From Bombella saccharophila (GTDB lineage Bacteria; Pseudomonadota; Alphaproteobacteria; Acetobacterales; Acetobacteraceae), in assembly GCF_026385475.1 (NCBI RefSeq), contig NZ_JANIDW010000003.1, positions 124,001 through 188,000 on the forward strand: 64,000 bases of DNA, written 5' to 3'. Under the pieces are notes generated by a model. It was not told where the DNA came from. It saw only the letters and a program-made list of their open reading frames with translations, and searched no databases. The translations under genes and the position numbers were made by a program. This document shows positions 26,517-34,960 of the stretch, in pieces (position 1 is the stretch's first letter; every line of letters starts with the position of its first letter).

Positions 26517-27527
26517 TTAGTAAGCGGGAATATAAGGCATAGCCGCCGTGCTATGGACAGCCATCGCCCGATAAGCGGCTAGATTGCGCCCATTTTGGGA
26601 GGTTTTAAGCCTTTGATGGGGCGGTGGCGGCATTGTCGGGCGGAAAAGCCCTCGGAAAGGCCGGAAGGGGCGATGTGTGTTTAGGTTATTAGCAGGTGCT
26701 GGGTTTGTCGTCTCGGTTGTTTGAGGTGCCATCGCCTGGGGTGGATGGGCGTGGCGTTGGGCGAGGAAGGCATTTGCCCCGGTCCCTGCATGATTAATGC
26801 CACTTCCTACAGGCATATCCCCAGCTTGGCGAATGATGAAAGGGCGATACGGGGCGGTAGCGGGTTTAGGCGCTATGGGCGGTTTTGGTCCCATATGTGG
26901 CATACTATGTGGTGCGGGGCTGATATTGGGGGCGGGGTCACCTTGGGGGATGGCCCATTGCTGGAGGACATGCTCAAGATAAGGTGTGCCATTGCTGGCA
27001 ATCTGGGAGTGATATGCTGCTACAGCCCGTGGCCAACTGCCTGTTTGATCGCGCATTCTTTGGAGGAACATGCCCGCATAACGGGCATTATTATAGGGGT
27101 CGAAGGCAATCTCTAAGGAAGGGAAAGCCGTAGGGTGATGGAGGAGATTAACCTGCATGCACCCGACATCAATAGAGGTTATCCCTTGTTGTTGAAAGGC
27201 TTTCACCGCGGCGATGGCTTCCTCCCGGCTGGCGTAAAAATGCCCGCTCCCTGCTGCGTTAATGCTCCATGGCCAGGGGAGGAGTGCCCCCTTATTATCG
27301 GGGCGGCCTGTTTCAACACGGCTGATGGCCGAGAGGAACCCATCTGGTAAACGTAATGCACGTTCGACCTGTGCTGTAGCATCGCTGCATAAACGGGATT
27401 GGCTGCGATCAATGGGAGGGTAGATGCTTTGTGCCATGAGGCTGGGGCAGGGACTTAGCCCTAACAGAAAGGCGCAGATATAACGGAACTGTAAGGGAAT
27501 AAACATCATAGCCAGCCGCATAAACAA
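26517..27527 (-). CDS. Lytic transglycosylase (SLT type)
   Basis: This 336-residue exported protein has a signal peptide (about 1-32), then an SLT domain with catalytic Glu at VETGR (Glu 72), GCMQVNLLHH (in place of the family GLMQIN), and AVAAYHSQIASNG. The C-terminal 150 residues are Pro/His/Thr-rich and disordered. It is convergent to the GT2 gene and divergent from flgI. As the FlgJ in this island lacks a muramidase domain, this enzyme is the likely supplier of wall-opening activity for the rod. That pairing is inferred from neighbourhood. Confidence 0.85.
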   Translation of the reverse strand: MFMRLAMMFIPLQFRYICAFLLGLSPCPSLMAQSIYPPIDRSQSRLCSDATAQVERALRLPDGFLSAISRVETGRPDNKGALLPWPWSINAAGSGHFYASREEAIAAVKAFQQQGITSIDVGCMQVNLLHHPTAFPSLEIAFDPYNNARYAGMFLQRMRDQTGSWPRAVAAYHSQIASNGTPYLEHVLQQWAIPQGDPAPNISPAPHSMPHMGPKPPIAPKPATAPYRPFIIRQAGDMPVGSGINHAGTGANAFLAQRHAHPPQAMAPQTTETTNPAPANNLNTHRPFRPFRGLFRPTMPPPPHQRLKTSQNGRNLAAYRAMAVHSTAAMPYIPAY

Positions 27528-27683
27528 TGGCGGAATGGTCTCTCACCACCCGCTGGATGAAACGATCCTCTCTTATGTCTTTATATAAAGAAAATTATAG
27601 GGCATTTTAAGGCTTATAATCCAATATTTTCCTTGTATATTCTTTCTGCAAGGTTAGATTAGGGGTGTAGGAGACTATGCCTG

Positions 27684-28856
27684 ATGTTTTTGAAAAGCCG
27701 TTGCGGGGGGCTGTCCCAGTGGACATGGAGACGCTGGCCTATCCGTCGCTATGCTATGATGATTGCTATAGGGAGTGTGTTGTTCGGTTCATGTTGGGAC
27801 CGTACGGCGCATGCTTCTGTTGTACGCATTAAGGATATTGTGGATTATGAAGGCGTACGCGACAACCAACTTGTCGGGTATGGTCTTGTTGCCGGTCTTA
27901 ATGGCACGGGCGACCGCCTGACCAATACGCTGTTTACGCGTGAGACGTTGATTGGCATGCTCAACCGCCTTGGCGTGAATATCCGCGACAAAGCCATCCA
28001 GTTACAGACACATAACACGGCTGCGGTGATGGTCACGGCAACATTGCCCCCCTTTGCTCATGGTGGTAGCCGGATTGACGTAACAGTCTCTGCCGTGGGG
28101 GATGCCCAAAGCCTGACAGGCGGGACGTTGATTGTAACGCCTCTACAAGCGGCTGATGGTGAGGTTTATGCTGTTGCGCAAGGCTCTTTGGTGACAAATG
28201 CCTTTACCGCACAAGGCCCCGGTGCAACGGCAACGCGTAACGTCCCAACAAGTGGTCATATCGCTAATGGTGCGGTTGTGGAGCGTGAAGTACCCGTTCT
28301 TTTAGGGGCGGGTGGTATTATCCATTTAGCGTTGAAGAACTCCAACTACACGACTGCGGTGCGAATTGCGGATGTCATTAACCGCCATATGGGGCGCGGA
28401 ACGGCCAGAGTGGATGACCCACGGACCGTTGCAGTGAATCTCGCAGGGCGGAATGTGTCAGAAGCGTTGTATGAGATTGGGGATTTAACCGTCACACCTG
28501 ACACAATGGCGAAAGTGATTGTCGATGAGGCTGCCGGTACGATTGTGATTGGTGAGAATGTCCGCATCACGACTGTTGCTATCGCACAAGGTAACCTCAC
28601 CGTGCAGGTGACGAACACGCCAGAGGTTGTCCAACCCAATGCCTTTGGTGGGGGGCAGACAGCTGTTGTGCCACGAACACAGATTAACGCGACAACAGAC
28701 CGTGAGCATAAGATGGGGATTCTCTCTGATGGGCCGTCTTTATCCAATTTGGTGACGGGGCTTAATGCCCTTGGTGTTGGCCCGCGCGATATGATTAGCA
28801 TCCTACAGGCAATTAAGGCTGATGGAGCTTTGCAGGCCGAGCTTGAGGTCCGCTAA
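27684..28856 (+). CDS. flgI: Flagellar P-ring protein FlgI
   Basis: This 390-residue protein has a long basic N-terminus with a signal peptide ending near AHA, then the diagnostic FlgI start RIKDIVDYEGVRDNQLVGYGLVAGLNGTGD, read here in part. Later parts are NVPTSGHIANGAVVEREVP, TVAVNLAGRN, VRITTVAIAQGNLTVQVT and a C-terminal NLVTGLNALGVGPRDMISILQAI. It forms the periplasmic P ring. The upstream gap carries a TTTTCCTTGTATAT motif (27627-27640). It is followed by flgJ and flgN-like genes. Confidence 0.96.
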   Translation: MFLKSRCGGLSQWTWRRWPIRRYAMMIAIGSVLFGSCWDRTAHASVVRIKDIVDYEGVRDNQLVGYGLVAGLNGTGDRLTNTLFTRETLIGMLNRLGVNIRDKAIQLQTHNTAAVMVTATLPPFAHGGSRIDVTVSAVGDAQSLTGGTLIVTPLQAADGEVYAVAQGSLVTNAFTAQGPGATATRNVPTSGHIANGAVVEREVPVLLGAGGIIHLALKNSNYTTAVRIADVINRHMGRGTARVDDPRTVAVNLAGRNVSEALYEIGDLTVTPDTMAKVIVDEAAGTIVIGENVRITTVAIAQGNLTVQVTNTPEVVQPNAFGGGQTAVVPRTQINATTDREHKMGILSDGPSLSNLVTGLNALGVGPRDMISILQAIKADGALQAELEVR

Positions 28857-28874
28857 GGAGAAGGGACGCATTAT

Positions 28875-29246
28875 ATGGATGTTTCATCAACAATGGCGGC
28901 GCGCTTTGCTGTTACAGCTCATACAGCTAAAGCGCAGCCCTCTCCGGCTGGTTCATCCGCTATGGAGGATAAGACGCGTAAAACCGCCCAGGATTTCGAG
29001 GCGATGGCTCTTGGTGAGATGTTACAGCCGATGTTCGATACGGTGGATAATTCTGCCGCACCTTTTGGTGGTGGTAATGCAGAGAAGCAATTTCGCTCTA
29101 TGCAAGTGTTGGAGCTCGGCAAGGAAGTTGCCCGAAGTGGTGGGGTTGGGATTGCTCATCAAGTCTATGGTCGGATGAAAGAGATGCAGGAAAAAGCGGC
29201 TCATTCTCCCCAGGTAGGGCATAGTATGAAGGGGCGTAAAGGATGA
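28875..29246 (+). CDS. flgJ: Rod-binding protein FlgJ, N-terminal domain only
   Basis: This 123-residue protein carries the rod-binding half of FlgJ: KTAQDFEAMALGEMLQPMFDTV followed by GGGNAEKQFRSMQVLELGKEVARSGGVGIAHQVYGRM, quoted in part. The muramidase half of enterobacterial FlgJ is absent, as in most alphaproteobacteria. It starts 18 bases after flgI and overlaps the following flgN-like gene by four bases (ATGA). The lytic transglycosylase at 26517 probably provides the missing activity. Confidence 0.88.
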   Translation: MDVSSTMAARFAVTAHTAKAQPSPAGSSAMEDKTRKTAQDFEAMALGEMLQPMFDTVDNSAAPFGGGNAEKQFRSMQVLELGKEVARSGGVGIAHQVYGRMKEMQEKAAHSPQVGHSMKGRKG

Positions 29247-29722
29247 AGAGGCTAAGGCTTGGTCAAGCCCTTCGTAAAGTTGCAGGGCATTTCTCAGGGC
29301 GCGACCTTACGGCAAAAGAGACATTTTCTTTCACGGCTCTCATTCGTGCTTTTACCGAGGCAACGGAAATTATGGTGAAGGAAAATCGCCTGCTGGAAGC
29401 GGAGAATGTGACAGAAGCAACGGCTTTACTGCCAGAGAAAACCGCACGGATCGAAAAATTGTCCACTCTGGTAGAGCAAGCGCGGCGAGCGGGGGTAGGG
29501 GCTGAGAATTTGCCGGCGAGCTTCCGGCAAGTGCAGAGTCGATTTGCGGATATTGCAGCCCAAAATCGTACCCTTCTCCAACGGGCTGTAGTGACGCAAG
29601 AGGCGGTAATGCAGTTTTTGATAGAGAGTGCAATGGAAGAAAGCCGCCATGGCTATGGGCGGACAGGAGAGGCCGGGGCGGATACATCCCGCGCGACCAT
29701 CTCCCTTAATAACCGCGTTTAA
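29243..29722 (+). CDS. FlgN-like chaperone for hook-associated proteins
   Basis: The 159-residue protein is almost entirely helical, with an amphipathic, Glu-, Ala- and Leu-rich centre (about 35-125) consistent with the FlgN family of FlgK/FlgL export chaperones. The position after flgI-flgJ is where many alphaproteobacteria have such a gene. No firm motif is readable, so the identification is mainly by position and composition. Confidence 0.6.
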   Translation: MKRLRLGQALRKVAGHFSGRDLTAKETFSFTALIRAFTEATEIMVKENRLLEAENVTEATALLPEKTARIEKLSTLVEQARRAGVGAENLPASFRQVQSRFADIAAQNRTLLQRAVVTQEAVMQFLIESAMEESRHGYGRTGEAGADTSRATISLNNRV

Positions 29723-29733
29723 TAGATTACCCT

Positions 29734-30237
29734 TTACCAGTAATCACCAATCATATGACGGGGTTGGTTGCTATCAGGGTCCGCAGCGGGGCTCCAGATG
29801 GTCCAATCCCACGGTGTTGTATCGCGGTGATTTTCTGCCGTCATGGCAGTGATAAGCTCCTGTGAGGGAGTGAGATGAGCGTGCTTTTTGTGGCTCATTG
29901 TTTGTTTGATATGGGCCTGAAGAGCCCCATAAGCTTGTTCATCCCCCATATAGACACAACCACAGGCTAGAGGGTCTGCATACAGGTAGATTCGTTGGCC
30001 ATCAGGGGCCATACGGTAGGTGATGCTGCCATCGGGGAGGCTATTCATCAGCCCATAGCGGGCTGTTGTATTAGCGGGGTGTGCGACAAAGCCTGCCTGA
30101 CTGAGGAGCTGCCCTTGGGCAAGATAGGGTGCGGCAGGCCGCACACAGCCCCCTAAAGAGGCAAGGCCGAACAAGGCAGCACTGCCAAGCATCGTGGTAA
30201 GGAGAGAGCGGAACGCGCGGTGTGTCATTATATTCAC
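29734..30237 (-). CDS. Hypothetical lipoprotein
   Basis: This 167-residue protein has a signal peptide with lipobox LGGC (Cys near residue 31) and a mature domain with the segment LYADPLACGCVYMGDEQAYGAL and a Trp-rich end. I do not recognise a family. It ends 12 bases from the flgN-like gene, converging on it, and is preceded by the GT25 gene on the same strand (4-base gap), so the two are co-transcribed. Confidence 0.6.
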   Translation of the reverse strand: MNIMTHRAFRSLLTTMLGSAALFGLASLGGCVRPAAPYLAQGQLLSQAGFVAHPANTTARYGLMNSLPDGSITYRMAPDGQRIYLYADPLACGCVYMGDEQAYGALQAHIKQTMSHKKHAHLTPSQELITAMTAENHRDTTPWDWTIWSPAADPDSNQPRHMIGDYW

Positions 30238-30241
30238 TTTC

Positions 30242-30967
30242 TTAAGCGCGGTTGAGGCTTTGGGCGGTTAGGTTATCGGTCAGAACAAGGGGGGGCACAC
30301 AGCAATAAGCCTTCATCTCCGCGTAATGGCGGTTCATAAGATGGTCGATGCTGCTGCTAATGAGTGTCCTATTGCCTAAGGAGGGGTAGTTGATGGGGAG
30401 GGACGCCATAGGGAGGCAGCGTTTCATGAGCGATACAGCCCCACGAGGAGAGAGGGCATAACCGCAAATGCCGAAGGTTTGTTTGAGCCGGAAGGGAAGT
30501 GTTTCTACCTGCTGGAAGCGGAAGCCTTCAATCCCACGGCGTACATCATCTTGATTAAACTGGGCAAAGCAATCCGTCTGGCCGGGGAGAACCTCATAAT
30601 GTAGTGGGGCATCGGAGTTCTGCCCCCAGAGGATAATCTCCCAATCTTCAGGGAGTTTTTGGATGATCTCTTGGCTTTTGGAGGCAAAGTTTTTGCAGAG
30701 GAAGGCATCATCCTCAAAGATATGGGCAGGCTCTTGGCTTTGAGCGATGGTCCCCCAAAGGGCAATATGTGTAAGGCCAGAACCTACCGCCCCAGCGGTA
30801 AATTGGCAGTCGGCGGTAAGCATTCCAGCTTCGACAATATCCGGTCGGTTGATCTGTTGGCCATCAATGCCCGGTGCGTGGATGATGTCGGGCATATGGC
30901 TATTGACCCGGCGGAAGCGTTCTAGCCGCTCTGGGGTGCGAGCAAGGCTAATAACATAATGTTTCAT
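30242..30967 (-). CDS. Glycosyltransferase family 25
   Basis: This 241-residue protein shows the GT25 pattern: MKHYVISLARTPERLERF at the start, GAVGSGLTHIALWGTI, then the metal-binding EDD (HIFEDDAFLCKNF), and GYALSPRGAVSLMKRC near the end. Members act in lipooligosaccharide or protein glycosylation. In this island the likely target is the flagellum or another envelope glycan, but the acceptor is unknown. A TTATAAGGTTATTCCATGG element lies 18-35 bases upstream, shared with flgE. Confidence 0.82.
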   Translation of the reverse strand: MKHYVISLARTPERLERFRRVNSHMPDIIHAPGIDGQQINRPDIVEAGMLTADCQFTAGAVGSGLTHIALWGTIAQSQEPAHIFEDDAFLCKNFASKSQEIIQKLPEDWEIILWGQNSDAPLHYEVLPGQTDCFAQFNQDDVRRGIEGFRFQQVETLPFRLKQTFGICGYALSPRGAVSLMKRCLPMASLPINYPSLGNRTLISSSIDHLMNRHYAEMKAYCCVPPLVLTDNLTAQSLNRA

Positions 30968-30984
30968 GAAGGCCCTTTAAAAGA

Positions 30985-30996
30985 TTATAAGGTTAT
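30985..30996. promoter_or_regulatory. ATAACCTTATAA motif before GT25 (minus)
   Basis: TTATAAGGTTAT, read on the minus strand as ATAACCTTATAA, followed by TCCATGG on the plus strand. The 15-base AAGGTTATTCYATGG unit occurs again upstream of flgE at 44413-44427. Confidence 0.4.
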
Positions 30997-31173
30997 TCCA
31001 TGGATTATATAAAAGCTATGATATGATTGCAGAAAAAATTAGACATATTGAGCTGAAAAACAGCAAGGTGAAGTCTTTTGTTAAACATCTCTGTTTTATG
31101 TTGGCCTTTCTAAGAGAGTATGTAGCCTTTCTAGAGGCTCGCCCATTATGTGTTTGATGGAGGAAGGTGGCAG

Positions 31174-32007
31174 ATGGGACTTAGCGGTATTTCCCCTGTG
31201 GCTCAGTTTCTAACAGCCCGTAAGGATGAAGTTCAGGCAGCAGCCAATAACATTAAGGGCGATAACGAAGCCAAACGCATGGTGGCGGACTTCCAACAAA
31301 AGGCATCCTCCATCACTACGACTGATGCGCTGATGAAGAATTACTCCGTCAACCAAGTGGTATTGGGGGCGTATAACCTAAGCTCTTTAAGTGGGCAGCA
31401 AGCAGTAGAACGAAAATTATTAACGCAAGACCCTACATCCTCCTCCTCTCTCGCACGTACATCGCAGAATGCGAGCTGGCTGGCCTTTGCTGATGCGTTC
31501 GCTAGCTTAGGAGCGGGGAAAGGAACGGCAGAAGCAACACCGTTTACCTCGGATTTGATCGCCTCGACGGTGAGCTCATATGAGCAACGCCGTTACGAGA
31601 CGAGTGATGCGCTTAAGCAAAATGGCGTGGGGGATGCACTGTATTTCACCCGGCGGATGCAATCCGGGCAGGTGAAAACGCTTAATGATTTGATGTCCGA
31701 TTCCACATTATTGCGGGTGGTTGAGGTTGTAAGCGGGTATGATCCTGACCAGTTCGGTGCGTTGGATTTTGACCAGCAACAACGTATTTTGGGTAAGAAG
31801 GTTGATATGAGTACCTTCTCCAAGCCTGATAGTGTGCAGCGTTATGCGGAGCAATATTTGGCGCAGATCCAAATGCATCCTAATTATAATAGCGATGATA
31901 AGCCTGCCAGCATGATTGACCTTTTTGGTGGTGATGATGGTGGCGATGGGATCCTAGCCCTCTTTGGGGGGAGTGATAGCGGGTCATCTAGCTCTGGGTT
32001 GTTTTAA
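31174..32007 (+). CDS. DUF1217 flagellar protein
   Basis: This protein of 277 residues starts at ATG 31174 after AGGAAGGTGG; an upstream in-frame ATG at 31150 has no suitable ribosome site. It begins MGLSGISPVAQFLTARKD and contains helical segments including VVLGAYNLSSLSGQQAVERKLLTQDP and LNDLMSDSTLLRVVEVVSGY. This composition matches DUF1217 flagellar proteins of alphaproteobacteria, which have no settled role. The C-terminus is a Gly/Ser/Asp-rich tail. It overlaps fliI by one base (TAATG). Confidence 0.75.
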   Translation: MGLSGISPVAQFLTARKDEVQAAANNIKGDNEAKRMVADFQQKASSITTTDALMKNYSVNQVVLGAYNLSSLSGQQAVERKLLTQDPTSSSSLARTSQNASWLAFADAFASLGAGKGTAEATPFTSDLIASTVSSYEQRRYETSDALKQNGVGDALYFTRRMQSGQVKTLNDLMSDSTLLRVVEVVSGYDPDQFGALDFDQQQRILGKKVDMSTFSKPDSVQRYAEQYLAQIQMHPNYNSDDKPASMIDLFGGDDGGDGILALFGGSDSGSSSSGLF

Positions 32008-33503
32008 TGGCGGTTACTCTGGCTAAGCCGGATATTGCGGCACGATGTCAGGCTGTACGCGCAAAGAGTGAAGCGTTAGCAACGCCGCTGGCGAGCCAGG
32101 AAGGGATTATTCATACTCTGCCCGACTTGCTTCGCCCTGCAGCGGCTGGGGTGCCTTTAGGGGAGCTTGCTGGGCGGGTTGTGGATGTGTCTGGCCTATG
32201 TGTGACCGTAGCCGGGCTGGCGGCCTTTACCGCTGTGGGAGATCATATCCGGATTCGTACCCTTGATGGGCGCGATATTCTTGCCGAGATTATTGCCTTT
32301 CGTCAGAAGCAAGCTTTAGCGATGAGCTATGAAGCGATTGAGGGGATTGGCGCTGGCTGTCCTGTCTTTTTTGCTTTGTACGGCAAGGGGCAACGCCAGC
32401 AGGCTCCTTCGGCGGGTTTGGCGGTTAATGAGTCTTGGATTGGGCGTGTGGTGGACCCAATGGGCACGCCCCTTGATGGTAAAGGTGCGCTTTTACCTTC
32501 CAGCCATCGGCAGAAGCGGCGTGCTATTCCTCCTAATGCGGCAGAGCGTGCCCGTTTAGGGCCGCGGATTGACCTTGGCATTAAGGCGATGAATCTGTTC
32601 ACAACATGCCGGGAGGGGCAACGTCTAGGCTTGTTTGCAGGCTCTGGCGTAGGGAAATCCACCCTGATGGGGATGCTAGCGCGGGAGACTGCGTGTGATG
32701 TCGCGGTGATCTCCCTCGTAGGGGAGCGCGGGCGTGAGGTACGCGAGTTTTTAGAGGATGACCTTGGCCCGGAAGGTTTAGCAAAGTCTGTTTTGGTCAT
32801 TGCAACCTCAGATAGCTCGGCCTTAATGCGGCGTGAGGCGGCGTATAGTGCGATGGCTGTAGCGGAGTATTTTCGCGACCAAGGCAAGTCCGTTTTATTC
32901 TTGATGGATAGCGTGACGCGTTTTTGCCAAGCCTTGCGAGAGATTGGCCTTTCCGCCGGGGAAGTCCCCGCAACGCGGGGTTATCCGCCGAGTGTGTTTG
33001 CGACCTTGCCGCGGCTGTTAGAGCGGGCAGGACCTGGAACACCGCAGGGTGAACGAGACGCTGGGCAGATGACGGCTATATTCTCCGTTTTAGTGGAAGG
33101 TGATGACCAAAACGAGCCTGTGGCTGATACAGTGCGTGGGATTTTGGATGGCCATATTGTTTTAGAACGCGCAATTGCGGAGTCGGGGCGTTATCCCGCG
33201 ATGAATATACTACGCTCTCTCTCGCGTGCGGTGCCGGGCTGTAATAGTGAGCAAGAAAATGCGTTAACAACGCAGGCACGGCGTATCTTAGCGCAATGGG
33301 AGGATGTGCGCGATCTTGTTCGCTTAGGGGCTTATAAACCAGGAAATGACGTTGAGACGGACCAAGCTGTACAGATTGGTCCGCAATTGGAGCGGTTTTT
33401 AACGCAGAAAAAGACAGAGCGTGTGTCCCTAGAGGAATCTTTTGCGGGGTTAGCGGGGATTCTACTAGCGGAGGAGAGTTATGATGAGGAGAGAGCGTTA
33501 TAA
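32007..33503 (+). CDS. fliI: Flagellum-specific ATPase FliI
   Basis: The 498-residue protein is an F1-beta-like ATPase: a beta-barrel N-terminal part, the WIGRVVDPMGTPLDGKG strand, a Walker A GSGVGKST (212-219), VAVISLVGERGREVREFLEDDL, a Walker B SVLFLMDSVTRF, SAGEVPATRGYPPSVFATLP, and ESGRYPAMNILRSLSR. FliI powers delivery of export substrates together with FliH and FliJ. Spacing shows translational coupling with the DUF1217 gene. Confidence 0.97.
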   Translation: MAVTLAKPDIAARCQAVRAKSEALATPLASQEGIIHTLPDLLRPAAAGVPLGELAGRVVDVSGLCVTVAGLAAFTAVGDHIRIRTLDGRDILAEIIAFRQKQALAMSYEAIEGIGAGCPVFFALYGKGQRQQAPSAGLAVNESWIGRVVDPMGTPLDGKGALLPSSHRQKRRAIPPNAAERARLGPRIDLGIKAMNLFTTCREGQRLGLFAGSGVGKSTLMGMLARETACDVAVISLVGERGREVREFLEDDLGPEGLAKSVLVIATSDSSALMRREAAYSAMAVAEYFRDQGKSVLFLMDSVTRFCQALREIGLSAGEVPATRGYPPSVFATLPRLLERAGPGTPQGERDAGQMTAIFSVLVEGDDQNEPVADTVRGILDGHIVLERAIAESGRYPAMNILRSLSRAVPGCNSEQENALTTQARRILAQWEDVRDLVRLGAYKPGNDVETDQAVQIGPQLERFLTQKKTERVSLEESFAGLAGILLAEESYDEERAL

Positions 33504-33514
33504 AACCAGCGCGT

Positions 33515-33955
33515 GTGAAGGCTCTTACAGCCTTAGCTAAAGTGCAGAAGCGCGATACTGATGCCGCGCGAACATGGCTTGCAGCTTGTCTTGCTGAAGA
33601 AAAACAATATGAGGCCAAAATCGCGGCCTTAAAAAAGCAGATGGAGGAAAACCGCGCCCTTGTGACGACCATGCGTGAAGATGTCGCACAAGACCCTGCT
33701 TTATGGAATGGCTATCGCCATTGGCTGCCCCTTGCCCAGGATGAGTTAGAAAAACTGGGTGAAGCTTTGCAGCAAGCGGAGCGTGAGAGTGAACACGCAC
33801 GCGCTGTTGTCATGGCACGAGTCCGTGAGGAAGAAGGGACCAAAACAGTGTTGCACCGCCAACAGCAAGCTCAGCTTCAAGAGGCGGAACGCCAAGAGCA
33901 AGCCGTGATAGATGAGCAAGCCCAATATCGCGCTATAGTGCGTTGGGACATATGA
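33515..33955 (+). CDS. fliJ: FliJ-like export chaperone
   Basis: This protein of about 146 residues lies 11 bases after fliI, the classical position of FliJ. It is a long antiparallel coiled coil (KVQKRDTDAARTWLAACLAEEKQYEAKIAALKKQ, in part) rich in Glu, Gln and Ala, ending with AQYRAIVRWDI. FliJ is the central stalk of the FliI ring. The start is taken as GTG 33515; no better in-frame start follows the previous stop at 33485. FliJ sequences are poorly conserved, so the name rests on context. Confidence 0.72.
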   Translation: MKALTALAKVQKRDTDAARTWLAACLAEEKQYEAKIAALKKQMEENRALVTTMREDVAQDPALWNGYRHWLPLAQDELEKLGEALQQAERESEHARAVVMARVREEEGTKTVLHRQQQAQLQEAERQEQAVIDEQAQYRAIVRWDI

Positions 33956-34153
33956 CCAAAATATTAATTTATTATGACTAAAATTCTACAGGGCGCATAA
34001 TGAGATTTTAAAAGAATCTATTTTTAGCCTTATACAAGGAATATATATAATAAAATACCTTGAGGAGACGAGGTTAGAATTGTAAAAAACAAGGCATAAT
34101 AAGGCTATGTCATGTCCTAACTAATCATGGCGAGTTACAGAAGGATCACGATA

Positions 34154-34921
34154 ATGCAGACGGGGAATACACCTTCAGGGAAGATTATGCTCGCAACACC
34201 CTGTTTTGGTGGCATGGTGACAACGGGCTATATGCTCTCTGTTATTGGCTATGCCTCAAGCGGGCAGAGCATCCCCATGACGGTTATGCATGTTGGTGAC
34301 GATGCCATGATTACGCGGGCACGCAACACGCTGTTATCGAACTTCTATTTCCGCTCCGATTGCACGCATCTTTTGTTTGTGGATGCGGATATTAGCTTCC
34401 CTGCTAATGCGCCAACACGTCTTTTTGAGGCGGGGAAGGATGTTATTGCAGGGTTGTATCCGCTGCGGGATCGTTTTTGGGATGATCAAACAAAACATAA
34501 CATTCTTGCTGGGGAGCGGCAGCAGACAGCTTCACTGCGTTATGTCGGTGAGACTGCAGCAATGCATGAAACCTACGAGCATGGCCCGCTCTTAAAAACC
34601 GCTTATGCTGGTACGGGTTTTATGATGATTAGCCGTCATGCGGTAAGTCGTATGCTCAAAGCTTATCCAGAGTTGGAATATAAACGCATTGATGCTCCCG
34701 CAGGTGAGGATGGCCGGCGTTTTGCCCTTTTTGAAGGAAGCATTGATGCTGAAACCGGCACGTATCTCAGTGAGGATTATACCTTCTGTAAACGTTGGCG
34801 GGAGATTGGCGGTGAGGTGTGGGTTGATACCGCTATTGAGCTAACACATACGGGGGCAGCCTCCTTCTCCGGTGTGCCGTCTGTTCGTGTGGGGATTGCG
34901 CATAATAGAAGGCCTGTGTGA
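34154..34921 (+). CDS. GT-A-type glycosyltransferase, family unassigned
   Basis: This protein of 255 residues starts at ATG 34154, eight bases after an AAGGA ribosome site, rather than the ATG at 34127. It has the look of a GT-A nucleotide-sugar enzyme: a start with LATPCFGGMVTTGYMLSVIG, LLFVDADISFPANAP with a DXD-like DAD (near residue 84), GTGFMMISRHAVSRM, and YLSEDYTFCKRWREIGGEVWVD with a catalytic-looking acidic pair. It is followed by motB after 39 bases. A flagellar glycan role is possible. Confidence 0.72.
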   Translation: MQTGNTPSGKIMLATPCFGGMVTTGYMLSVIGYASSGQSIPMTVMHVGDDAMITRARNTLLSNFYFRSDCTHLLFVDADISFPANAPTRLFEAGKDVIAGLYPLRDRFWDDQTKHNILAGERQQTASLRYVGETAAMHETYEHGPLLKTAYAGTGFMMISRHAVSRMLKAYPELEYKRIDAPAGEDGRRFALFEGSIDAETGTYLSEDYTFCKRWREIGGEVWVDTAIELTHTGAASFSGVPSVRVGIAHNRRPV

Positions 34922-34960
34922 TGGGTGGTGATATTCAGCTAACTTCATGGTGGGTGTGTC

